64,000 nucleotides of DNA, taken from contig JAGUCH010000001.1 of assembly GCA_019096065.1 (NCBI GenBank), positions 1,240,001 to 1,304,000 on the forward strand, given 5' to 3'. The stretch comes from Paracyclopina nana. Lineage: Eukaryota; Arthropoda; Copepoda; Cyclopoida; Cyclopettidae. The notes beneath the pieces are model-generated. The model did no database searches and had not been told where the DNA came from. It worked only from the letters and a program-made list of their open reading frames with translations. A program made the translations under genes and the position numbers. Below, piece by piece: positions 39,901 through 52,483 of the stretch. Numbering within the stretch: the first letter of the stretch is position 1; each line of letters opens with the position of its first letter.

Positions 39901-42310
39901 CTGAACATACCAGTTCTCGTCCGATCACTGAAGTCAAGCAGTGTAGAGCCTAGTCAGTACTTGGATGGGTGACCGCCTGGGAACACTGGGTGCTGTTGGC
40001 ATTTCTTTTTGCCTTTCTCACCCACCAGTGAGTGAGTTGCGCGTGGTGAGATGCGGTTAGGTGAGTTGGAGAAGGTGGCCAAGGGAGACTGCCCGGGAAC
40101 ACTGGGTGCTATTGGCATTGCTTTTGCCTAGGTGACAGCCCCATCCCAACAACTTGTACTTTTTGACAGCCACCATCAATTTCAGAGTTGGAAATGCGGA
40201 GAAAAGGACTGGATAAAACCTCAGTGTTTGCCAACGGCCATATCACACTGAACATACCAGTTCTCGTCCGATCACTGAAGTCAAGCAGTGTAGAGCCTAG
40301 TCAGTACTTGGATGGGTGACCGCCTGGGAACACTGGGTGCTGTTGGCATTTCATTTGCCTTTCTCACCCACCAGTGAGTGAGTTGCGCGTGGTGAGATGC
40401 GGTTAGGTGAGTTGGAGAAGGTGGCCAAGGGAGACTGCCCGGGAACACTGGGTGCTATTGGCATTGCTTTTGCCTAGGTGACAGCCCCATCCCAACAACT
40501 TGTACTTTTTGACAGCCACCATCAATTTCAGAGTTGGAAATGCGGAGAAAAGGACTGGATAAAACCTCAGTGTTTGCCAACGGCCATATCACACTGAACA
40601 TACCAGTTCTCGTCCGATCACTGAAGTCAAGCAGTGTAGAGCCTAGTCAGTACTTGGATGGGTGACCGCCTGGGAACACTGGGTGCTGTTGGCATTTCTT
40701 TTTGCCTTTCTCACCCACCAGTGAGTGAGTTGCGCGTGGTGAGATGCGGTTAGGTGAGTTGGAGAAGGTGGCCAAGGGAGACTGCCCGGGAACACTGGGT
40801 GCTATTGGCATTGCTTTTGCCTAGGTGACAGCCCCATCCCAACAACTTGTACTTTTTGACAGCCACCATCAATTTCAGAGTTGGAAATGCGGAGAAAAGG
40901 ACTGGATAAAACCTCAGTGTTTGCCAACGGCCATATCACACTGAACATACCAGTTCTCGTCCGATCACTGAAGTCAAGCAGTGTAGAGCCTAGTCAGTAC
41001 TTGGATGGGTGACCGCCTGGGAACACTGGGTGCTGTTGGCATTTCATTTGCCTTTCTCATCCACCAGTGAGTGAGTTGCGCGTGGTGAGATGCGGTTAGG
41101 TGAGTTGGAGAAGGTGGCCAAGGAGACTGCCCGGGAACACTGGGTGCTATTGGCATTGCTTTTTGCCTAGGTGACAGCCCCATCCCAACAACTTGTACTT
41201 TTTGACAGCCACCATCAATTTCAGAGTTGGAAATGCGGAGAAAAGGACTGGATAAAACCTCAGTGTTTGCCAACGGCCATATCACACTGAACATACCAGT
41301 TCTCGTCCGATCACTGAAGTCAAGCAGTGTAGAGCCTAGTCAGTACTTGGATGGGTGACCGCCTGGGAACACTGGGTGCTGTTGGCATTTCTTTTTGCCT
41401 TTCTCACCCACCAGTGAGTGAGTTGCGCGTGGTGAGATGCGGTTAGGTGAGTTGGAGAAGGTGGCCAAGGGAGACTGCCCGGGAACACTGGGTGCTATTG
41501 GCATTGCTTTTTGCCTAGGTGACAGCCCCATCCCAACAACTTGTACTTTTTGACAGCCACCATCAATTTCAGAGTTGGAAATGCGGAGAAAAGGACTGGA
41601 TAAAACCTCAGTGTTTGCCAACGGCCATATCACACTGAACATACCAGTTCTCGTCCGATCACTGAAGTCAAGCAGTGTAGAGCCTAGTCAGTACTTGGAT
41701 GGGTGACCGCCTGGGAACACTGGGTGCTGTTGGCATTTCTTTTGCCTTTCTCACCCACCAGTGAGTGAGTTGCGCGTGGTGAGATGCGGTTAGGTGAGTT
41801 GGAGAAGGTGGCCAAGGGAGACTGCCCGGGAACACTGGGTGCTATTGGCATTGCTTTTTGCCTAGGTGACAGCCCCATCCCAACAACTTGTACTTTTTGA
41901 CAGCCACCATCAATTTCAGAGTTGGAAATGCGGAGAAAAGGACTGGATAAAACCTCAGTGTTTGCCAACGGCCATATCACACTGAACATACCAGTTCTCG
42001 TCCGATCACTGAAGTCAAGCAGTGTAGAGCCTAGTCAGTACTTGGATGGGTGACCGCCTGGGAACACTGGGTGCTGTTGGCATTTCTTTTGCCTTTCTCA
42101 CCCACCAGTGAGTGAGTTGCGCGTGGTGAGATGCGGTTAGGTGAGTTGGAGAAGGTGGCCAAGGGAGACTGCCCGGGAACACTGGGTGCTATTGGCATTG
42201 CTTTTTGCCTAGGTGACAGCCCCATCCCAACAACTTGTACTTTTTGACAGCCACCATCAATTTCAGAGTTGGAAATGCGGAGAAAAGGACTGGATAAAAC
42301 CTCAGTGTTT

Positions 42311-42431
42311 GCCAACGGCCATATCACACTGAACATACCAGTTCTCGTCCGATCACTGAAGTCAAGCAGTGTAGAGCCTGAGTCAGTACTTGGATGGGTG
42401 ACCGCCTGGGAACACTGGGTGCTGTTGGCAT
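42311..42431 (+). rRNA. 5S rRNA copy 46, one-base insertion next to box C
   Basis: It reads GAGCCTGAGTCAGTAC instead of GAGCCTAGTCAGTAC, adding a G between the intermediate element and box C. The changed internal promoter spacing may reduce TFIIIA binding. Confidence 0.9.
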
Positions 42432-45400
42432 TTCTTTTTGCCTTTCTCACCCACCAGTGAGTGAGTTGCGCGTGGTGAGATGCGGTTAGGTGAGTTGGAG
42501 AAGGTGGCCAAGGGAGACTGCCCGGGAACACTGGGTGCTATTGGCATTGCTTTTTGCCTAGGTGACAGCCCCATCCCAACAACTTGTACTTTTTGACAGC
42601 CACCATCAATTTCAGAGTTGGAAATGCGGAGAAAAGGACTGGATAAAACCTCAGTGTTTGCCAACGGCCATATCACACTGAACATACCAGTTCTCGTCCG
42701 ATCACTGAAGTCAAGCAGTGTAGAGCCTAGTCAGTACTTGGATGGGTGACCGCCTGGGAACACTGGGTGCTGTTGGCATTTCTTTTTGCCTTTCTCACCC
42801 ACCAGTGAGTGAGTTGCGCGTGGTGAGATGCGGTTAGGTGAGTTGGAGAAGGTGGCCAAGGAGACTGCCCGGGAACACTGGGTGCTATTGGCATTGCTTT
42901 TTGCCTAGGTGACAGCCCCATCCCAACAACTTGTACTTTTGACAGCCACCATCAATTTCAGAGTTGGAAATGCGGAGAAAAGGACTGGATAAAACCTCAG
43001 TGTTTGCCAACGGCCATATCACACTGAACATACCAGTTCTCGTCCGATCACTGAAGTCAAGCAGTGTAGAGCCTAGTCAGTACTTGGATGGGTGACCGCC
43101 TGGGAACACTGGGTGCTGTTGGCATTTCTTTTGCCTTTCTCACCCACCAGTGAGTGAGTTGCGCGTGGTGAGATGCGGTTAGGTGAGTTGGAGAAGGTGG
43201 CCAAGGGAGACTGCCCGGGAACACTGGGTGCTATTGGCATTGCTTTTTGCCTAGGTGACAGCCCCATCCCAACAACTTGTACTTTTGACAGCCACCATCA
43301 ATTTCAGAGTTGGAAATGCGGAGAAAAGGACTGGATAAAACCTCAGTGTTTGCCAACGGCCATATCACACTGAACATACCAGTTCTCGTCCGATCACTGA
43401 AGTCAAGCAGTGTAGAGCCTAGTCAGTACTTGGATGGGTGACCGCCTGGGAACACTGGGTGCTGTTGGCATTTCTTTGCCTTTCTCACCCACCAGTGAGT
43501 GAGTTGCGCGTGGTGAGATGCGGTTAGGTGAGTTGGAGAAGGTGGCCAAGGGAGACTGCCCGGGAACACTGGGTGCTATTGGCATTGCTTTTTGCCTAGG
43601 TGACAGCCCCATCCCAACAACTTGTACTTTTGACAGCCACCATCAATTTCAGAGTTGGAAATGCGGAGAAAAGGACTGGATAAAACCTCAGTGTTTGCCA
43701 ACGGCCATATCACACTGAACATACCAGTTCTCGTCCGATCACTGAAGTCAAGCAGTGTAGAGCCTAGTCAGTACTTGGATGGGTGACCGCCTGGGAACAC
43801 TGGGTGCTGTTGGCATTTCTTTTTGCCTTTCTCACCCACCAGTGAGTGAGTTGCGCGTGGTGAGATGCGGTTAGGTGAGTTGGAGAAGGTGGCCAAGGGA
43901 GACTGCCCGGGAACACTGGGTGCTATTGGCATTGCTTTTTGCCTAGGTGACAGCCCCATCCCAACAACTTGTACTTTTGACAGCCACCATCAATTTCAGA
44001 GTTGGAAATGCGGAGAAAAGGACTGGATAAAACCTCAGTGTTTGCCAACGGCCATATCACACTGAACATACCAGTTCTCGTCCGATCACTGAAGTCAAGC
44101 AGTGTAGAGCCTAGTCAGTACTTGGATGGGTGACCGCCTGGGAACACTGGGTGCTGTTGGCATTTCTTTTGCCTTTCTCACCCACCAGTGAGTGAGTTGC
44201 GCGTGGTGAGATGCGGTTAGGTGAGTTGGAGAAGGTGGCCAAGGGAGACTGCCCGGGAACACTGGGTGCTATTGGCATTGCTTTTTGCCTAGGTGACAGC
44301 CCCATCCCAACAACTTGTACTTTTTGACAGCCACCATCAATTTCAGAGTTGGAAATGCGGAGAAAAGGACTGGATAAAACCTCAGTGTTTGCCAACGGCC
44401 ATATCACACTGAACATACCAGTTCTCATCCGATCACTGAAGTCAAGCAGTGTAGAGCCTAGTCAGTACTTGGATGGGTGACCGCCTGGGAACACTGGGTG
44501 CTGTTGGCATTTCTTTTTGCCTTTCTCACCCACCAGTGAGTGAGTTGCGCGTGGTGAGATGCGGTTAGGTGAGTTGGAGAAGGTGGCCAAGGAGACTGCC
44601 CGGGAACACTGGGTGCTATTGGCATTGCTTTTTGCCTAGGTGACAGCCCCATCCCAACAACTTGTACTTTTTGACAGCCACCATCAATTTCAGAGTTGGA
44701 AATGCGGAGAAAAGGACTGGATAAAACCTCAGTGTTTGCCAACGGCCATATCACACTGAACATACCAGTTCTCGTCCGATCACTGAAGTCAAGCAGTGTA
44801 GAGCCTAGTCAGTACTTGGATGGGTGACCGCCTGGGAACACTGGGTGCTGTTGGCATTTCTTTTGCCTTTCTCACCCACCAGTGAGTGAGTTGCGCGTGG
44901 TGAGATGCGGTTAGGTGAGTTGGAGAAGGTGGCCAAGGAGACTGCCCGGGAACACTGGGTGCTATTGGCATTGCTTTTTCCTAGGTGACAGCCCCATCCC
45001 AACAACTTGTACTTTTTGACAGCCACCATCAATTTCAGAGTTGGAAATGCGGAGAAAAGGACTGGATAAAACCTCAGTGTTTGCCAACGGCCATATCACA
45101 CTGAACATACCAGTTCTCGTCCGATCACTGAAGTCAAGCAGTGTAGAGCCTAGTCAGTACTTGGATGGGTGACCGCCTGGGAACACTGGGTGCTGTTGGC
45201 ATTTCTTTGCCTTTCTCACCCACCAGTGAGTGAGTTGCGCGTGGTGAGATGCGGTTAGGTGAGTTGGAGAAGGTGGCCAAGGGAGACTGCCCGGGAACAC
45301 TGGGTGCTATTGGCATTGCTTTTTGCCTAGGTGACAGCCCCATCCCAACAACTTGTACTTTTTGACAGCCACCATCAATTTCAGAGTTGGAAATGCGGAG

Positions 45401-48400
45401 AAAAGGACTGGATAAAACCTCAGTGTTTGCCAACGGCCATATCACACTGAACATACCAGTTCTCGTCCGATCACTGAAGTCAAGCAGTGTAGAGCCTAGT
45501 CAGTACTTGGATGGGTGACCGCCTGGGAACACTGGGTGCTGTTGGCATTTCTTTTTGCCTTTCTCACCCACCAGTGAGTGAGTTGCGCGTGGTGAGATGC
45601 GGTTAGGTGAGTTGGAGAAGGTGGCCAAGGGAGACTGCCCGGGAACACTGGGTGCTATTGGCATTGCTTTTTGCCTAGGTGACAGCCACGGCCCACCACG
45701 AGGTCCACATTCACACCCACCATCAATTTCAGAGTTGGAAATGCGGAGAAAAGGACTGGATAAAACCTCAGTGTTTGCCAACGGCCATATCACACTGAAC
45801 ATACCAGTTCTCATCCGATCACTGAAGTCAAGCAGTGTAGAGCCTAGTCAGTACTTGGATGGGTGACCGCCTGGGAACACTGGGTGCTGTTGGCATTTCT
45901 TTTTGCCTTTCTCACCCACCAGTGAGTGAGTTGCGCGTGGTGAGATGCGGTTAGGTGAGTTGGAGAAGGTGGCCAAGGGAGACTGCCCGGGAACACTGGG
46001 TGCTATTGGCATTGCTTTTGCCTAGGTGACAGCCCCCATCCCAACAACTTGTACTTTTTGACAGCCACCATCAATTTCAGAGTTGGAAATGCGGAGAAAA
46101 GGACTGGATAAAACCTCAGTGTTTGCCAACGGCCATATCACACTGAACATACCAGTTCTCGTCCGATCACTGAAGTCAAGCAGTGTAGAGCCTAGTCAGT
46201 ACTTGGATGGGTGACCGCCTGGGAACACTGGGTGCTGTTGGCATTTCTTTTGCCTTTCTCACCCACCAGTGAGTGAGTTGCGCGTGGTGAGATGCGGTTA
46301 GGTGAGTTGGAGAAGGTGGCCAAGGGAGACTGCCCGGGAACACTGGGTGCTATTGGCATTGCTTTTGCCTAGGTGACAGCCCCATCCCAACAACTTGTAC
46401 TTTTGACAGCCACCATCAATTTCAGAGTTGGAAATGCGGAGAAAAGGACTGGATAAAACCTCAGTGTTTGCCAACGGCCATATCACACTGAACATACCAG
46501 TTCTCGTCCGATCACTGAAGTCAAGCAGTGTAGAGCCTAGTCAGTACTTGGATGGGTGACCGCCTGGGAACACTGGGTGCTGTTGGCATTTCATTTGCCT
46601 TTCTCACCCACCAGTGAGTGAGTTGCGCGTGGTGAGATGCGGTTAGGTGAGTTGGAGAAGGTGGCCAAGGGAGACTGCCCGGGAACACTGGGTGCTATTG
46701 GCATTGCTTTTTGCCTAGGTGACAGCCCCATCCCAACAACTTGTACTTTTTGACAGCCACCATCAATTTCAGAGTTGGAAATGCGGAGAAAAGGACTGGA
46801 TAAAACCTCAGTGTTTGCCAACGGCCATATCACACTGAACATACCAGTTCTCGTCCGATCACTGAAGTCAAGCAGTGTAGAGCCTAGTCAGTACTTGGAT
46901 GGGTGACCGCCTGGGAACACTGGGTGCTGTTGGCATTTCTTTTTGCCTTTCTCACCCACCAGTGAGTGAGTTGCGCGTGGTGAGATGCGGTTAGGTGAGT
47001 TGGAGAAGGTGGCCAAGGGAGACTGCCCGGGAACACTGGGTGCTATTGGCATTGCTTTTTGCCTAGGTGACAGCCCCATCCCAACAACTTGTACTTTTAC
47101 AGCCACCATCAATTTCAGAGTTGGAAATGCGGAGAAAAGGACTGGATAAAACCTCAGTGTTTGCCAACGGCCATATCACACTGAACATACCAGTTCTCGT
47201 CCGATCACTGAAGTCAAGCAGTGTAGAGCCTAGTCAGTACTTGGATGGGTGACCGCCTGGGAACACTGGGTGCTGTTGGCATTTCATTTGCCTTTCTCAC
47301 CCACCAGTGAGTGAGTTGCGCGTGGTGAGATGCGGTTAGGTGAGTTGGAGAAGGTGGCCAAGGGAGACTGCCCGGGAACACTGGGTGCTATTGGCATTGC
47401 TTTTGCCTAGGTGACAGCCCCATCCCAACAACTTGTACTTTTGACAGCCACCATCAATTTCAGAGTTGGAAATGCGGAGAAAAGGACTGGATAAAACCTC
47501 AGTGTTTGCCAACGGCCATATCACACTGAACATACCAGTTCTCGTCCGATCACTGAAGTCAAGCAGTGTAGAGCCTAGTCAGTACTTGGATGGGTGACCG
47601 CCTGGGAACACTGGGTGCTGTTGGCATTTCTTTTTGCCTTTCTCACCCACCAGTGAGTGAGTTGCGCGTGGTGAGATGCGGTTAGGTGAGTTGGAGAAGG
47701 TGGCCAAGGGAGACTGCCCGGGAACACTGGGTGCTATTGGCATTGCTTTTTGCCTAGGTGACAGCCCCATCCCAACAACTTGTACTTTTTGACAGCCACC
47801 ATCAATTTCAGAGTTGGAAATGCGGAGAAAAGGACTGGATAAAACCTCAGTGTTTGCCAACGGCCATATCACACTGAACATACCAGTTCTCGTCCGATCA
47901 CTGAAGTCAAGCAGTGTAGAGCCTAGTCAGTACTTGGATGGGTGACCGCCTGGGAACACTGGGTGCTGTTGGCATTTCTTTTGCCTTTCTCACCCACCAG
48001 TGAGTGAGTTGCGCGTGGTGAGATGCGGTTAGGTGAGTTGGAGAAGGTGGCCAAGGGAGACTGCCCGGGAACACTGGGTGCTATTGGCATTGCTTTTGCC
48101 TAGGTGACAGCCCCATCCCAACAACTTGTACTTTTGACAGCCACCATCAATTTCAGAGTTGGAAATGCGGAGAAAAGGACTGGATAAAACCTCAGTGTTT
48201 GCCAACGGCCATATCACACTGAACATACCAGTTCTCGTCCGATCACTGAAGTCAAGCAGTGTAGAGCCTAGTCAGTACTTGGATGGGTGACCGCCTGGGA
48301 ACACTGGGTGCTGTTGGCATTTCTTTTGCCTTTCTCACCCACCAGTGAGTGAGTTGCGCGTGGTGAGATGCGGTTAGGTGAGTTGGAGAAGGTGGCCAAG

Positions 48401-50972
48401 GGAGACTGCCCGGGAACACTGGGTGCTATTGGCATTGCTTTTTGCCTAGGTGACAGCCCCATCCCAACAACTTGTACTTTTTGACAGCCACCATCAATTT
48501 CAGAGTTGGAAATGCGGAGAAAAGGACTGGATAAAACCTCAGTGTTTGCCAACGGCCATATCACACTGAACATACCAGTTCTCGTCCGATCACTGAAGTC
48601 AAGCAGTGTAGAGCCTAGTCAGTACTTGGATGGGTGACCGCCTGGGAACACTGGGTGCTGTTGGCATTTCATTTGCCTTTCTCACCCACCAGTGAGTGAG
48701 TTGCGCGTGGTGAGATGCGGTTAGGTGAGTTGGAGAAGGTGGCCAAGGAGACTGCCCGGGAACACTGGGTGCTATTGGCATTGCTTTTTGCCTAGGTGAC
48801 AGCCCCATCCCAACAACTTGTACTTTTGACAGCCACCATCAATTTCAGAGTTGGAAATGCGGAGAAAAGGACTGGATAAAACCTCAGTGTTTGCCAACGG
48901 CCATATCACACTGAACATACCAGTTCTCGTCCGATCACTGAAGTCAAGCAGTGTAGAGCCTAGTCAGTACTTGGATGGGTGACCGCCTGGGAACACTGGG
49001 TGCTGTTGGCATTTCTTTTTGCCTTTCTCACCCACCAGTGAGTGAGTTGCGCGTGGTGAGATGCGGTTAGGTGAGTTGGAGAAGGTGGCCAAGGAGACTG
49101 CCCGGGAACACTGGGTGCTATTGGCATTGCTTTTGCCTAGGTGACAGCCCCATCCCAACAACTTGTACTTTTGACAGCCACCATCAATTTCAGAGTTGGA
49201 AATGCGGAGAAAAGGACTGGATAAAACCTCAGTGTTTGCCAACGGCCATATCACACTGAACATACCAGTTCTCGTCCGATCACTGAAGTCAAGCAGTGTA
49301 GAGCCTAGTCAGTACTTGGATGGGTGACCGCCTGGGAACACTGGGTGCTGTTGGCATTTCTTTTTGCCTTTCTCACCCACCAGTGAGTGAGTTGCGCGTG
49401 GTGAGATGCGGTTAGGTGAGTTGGAGAAGGTGGCCAAGGGAGACTGCCCGGGAACACTGGGTGCTATTGGCATTGCTTTTTGCCTAGGTGACAGCCCCAT
49501 CCCAACAACTTGTACTTTTTGACAGCCACCATCAATTTCAGAGTTGGAAATGCGGAGAAAAGGACTGGATAAAACCTCAGTGTTTGCCAACGGCCATATC
49601 ACACTGAACATACCAGTTCTCGTCCGATCACTGAAGTCAAGCAGTGTAGAGCCTAGTCAGTACTTGGATGGGTGACCGCCTGGGAACACTGGGTGCTGTT
49701 GGCATTTCTTTTGCTTTTGTCACCCACCAGTGAGTGAGTTGCGCGTGGTGAGATGCGGTTAGGTGAGTTGGAGAAGGTGGCCAAGGGAGACTGCCCGGGA
49801 ACACTGGGTGCTATTGGCATTGCTTTTGGCCTAGGTGACAGCCCCATCCCAACAACTTGTACTTTTTGACAGCCACCATCAATTTCAGAGTTGGAAATGC
49901 GGAGAAAAGGACTGGATAAAACCTCAGTGTTTGCCAACGGCCATATCACACTGAACATACCAGTTCTCGTCCGATCACTGAAGTCAAGCAGTGTAGAGCC
50001 TAGTCAGTACTTGGATGGGTGACCGCCTGGGAACACTGGGTGCTGTTGGCATTTCTTTTTGCCTTTCTCACCCACCAGTGAGTGAGTTGCGCGTGGTGAG
50101 ATGCGGTTAGGTGAGTTGGAGAAGGTGGCCAAGGGAGACTGCCCGGGAACACTGGGTGCTATTGGCATTGCTTTTTGCCTAGGTGACAGCCCCATCCCAA
50201 CAACTTGTACTTTTGACAGCCACCATCAATTTCAGAGTTGGAAATGCGGAGAAAAGGACTGGATAAAACCTCAGTGTTTGCCAACGGCCATATCACACTG
50301 AACATACCAGTTCTCGTCCGATCACTGAAGTCAAGCAGTGTAGAGCCTAGTCAGTACTTGGATGGGTGACCGCCTGGGAACACTGGGTGCTGTTGGCATT
50401 TCTTTTGCCTTTCTCACCCACCAGTGAGTGAGTTGCGCGTGGTGAGATGCGGTTAGGTGAGTTGGAGAAGGTGGCCAAGGGAGACTGCCCGGGAACACTG
50501 GGTGCTATTGGCATTGCTTTTTGCCTAGGTGACAGCCCCATCCCAACAACTTGTACTTTTTGACAGCCACCATCAATTTCAGAGTTGGAAATGCGGAGAA
50601 AAGGACTGGATAAAACCTCAGTGTTTGCCAACGGCCATATCACACTGAACATACCAGTTCTCGTCCGATCACTGAAGTCAAGCAGTGTAGAGCCTAGTCA
50701 GTACTTGGATGGGTGACCGCCTGGGAACACTGGGTGCTGTTGGCATTTCTTTTTGCCTTTCTCACCCACCAGTGAGTGAGTTGCGCGTGGTGAGATGCGG
50801 TTAGGTGAGTTGGAGAAGGTGGCCAAGGGAGACTGCCCGGGAACACTGGGTGCTATTGGCATTGCTTTTGCCTAGGTGACAGCCCCATCCCAACAACTTG
50901 TACTTTTGACAGCCACCATCAATTTCAGAGTTGGAAATGCGGAGAAAAGGACTGGATAAAACCTCAGTGTTT

Positions 50973-51095
50973 GCCAACAGCCATATCACACTGAACATAC
51001 CAGTTCTCGTCCGATCACTGGAGAAGTCAAGCAGTGTAGAGCCTAGTCAGTACTTGGATGGGTGACCGCCTGGGAACACTGGGTGCTGTTGGCAT
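50973..51095 (+). rRNA. 5S rRNA copy 71, three-base insertion and G-to-A change
   Basis: It reads CACTGGAGAAGTC where other copies read CACTGAAGTC, and GCCAACAG for GCCAACGG at the 5' end. Both changes lie in structured parts of 5S, so this is a candidate pseudogene copy. Confidence 0.9.
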
Positions 51096-52362
51096 TTCTT
51101 TTGCCTTTCTCACCCACCAGTGAGTGAGTTGCGCGTGGTGAGATGCGGTTAGGGGTGAGTTGGAGAAGGTGGCCAAGGGAGACTGCCCGGGAACACTGGG
51201 TGCTATTGGCATTGCTTTTTGCCTAGGTGACAGCCCCATCCCAACAACTTGTACTTTTTGACAGCCACCATCAATTTCAGAGTTGGAAATGCGGAGAAAA
51301 GGACTGGATAAAACCTCAGTGTTTGCCAACGGCCATATCACACTGAACATACCAGTTCTCGTCCGATCACTGAAGTCAAGCAGTGTAGAGCCTAGTCAGT
51401 ACTTGGATGGGTGACCGCCTGGGAACACTGGGTGCTGTTGGCATTTCTTTTTGCCTTTCTCACCCACCAGTGAGTGAGTTGCGCGTGGTGAGATGCGGTT
51501 AGGTGAGTTGGAGAAGGTGGCCAAGGAGACTGCCCGGGAACACTGGGTGCTATTGGCATTGCTTTTTGCCTAGGTGACAGCCCCATCCCAACAACTTGTA
51601 CTTTTTGACAGCCACCATCAATTTCAGAGTTGGAAATGCGGAGAAAAGGACTGGATAAAACCTCAGTGTTTGCCAACGGCCATATCACACTGAACATACC
51701 AGTTCTCGTCCGATCACTGAAGTCAAGCAGTGTAGAGCCTAGTCAGTACTTGGATGGGTGACCGCCTGGGAACACTGGGTGCTGTTGGCATTTCTTTTGC
51801 CTTTCTCACCCACCAGTGAGTGAGTTGCGCGTGGTGAGATGCGGTTAGGTGAGTTGGAGAAGGTGGCCAAGGGAGACTGCCCGGGAACACTGGGTGCTAT
51901 TGGCATTGCTTTTGCCTAGGTGACAGCCCCATCCCAACAACTTGTACTTTTGACAGCCACCATCAATTTCAGAGTTGGAAATGCGGAGAAAAGGACTGGA
52001 TAAAACCTCAGTGTTTGCCAACGGCCATATCACACTGAACATACCAGTTCTCGTCCGATCACTGAAGTCAAGCAGTGTAGAGCCTAGTCAGTACTTGGAT
52101 GGGTGACCGCCTGGGAACACTGGGTGCTGTTGGCATTTCTTTTGCCTTTCTCACCCACCAGTGAGTGAGTTGCGCGTGGTGAGATGCGGTTAGGTGAGTT
52201 GGAGAAGGTGGCCAAGGGAGACTGCCCGGGAACACTGGGTGCTATTGGCATTGCTTTTGCCTAGGTGACAGCCCCATCCCAACAACTTGTACTTTTTGAC
52301 AGCCACCATCAATTTCAGAGTTGGAAATGCGGAGAAAAGGACTGGATAAAACCTCAGTGTTT

Positions 52363-52483
52363 GCCAACGGCCATATCACACTGGAACATACCAGTTCTCG
52401 TCCGATCACTGAAGTCAAGCAGTGTAGAGCCTAGTCAGTACTTGGATGGGTGACCGCCTGGGAACACTGGGTGCTGTTGGCAT
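52363..52483 (+). rRNA. 5S rRNA copy 75, one-base insertion
   Basis: It reads CACACTGGAACATACC for CACACTGAACATACC, an extra G about 20 bases into the gene. Confidence 0.9.
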
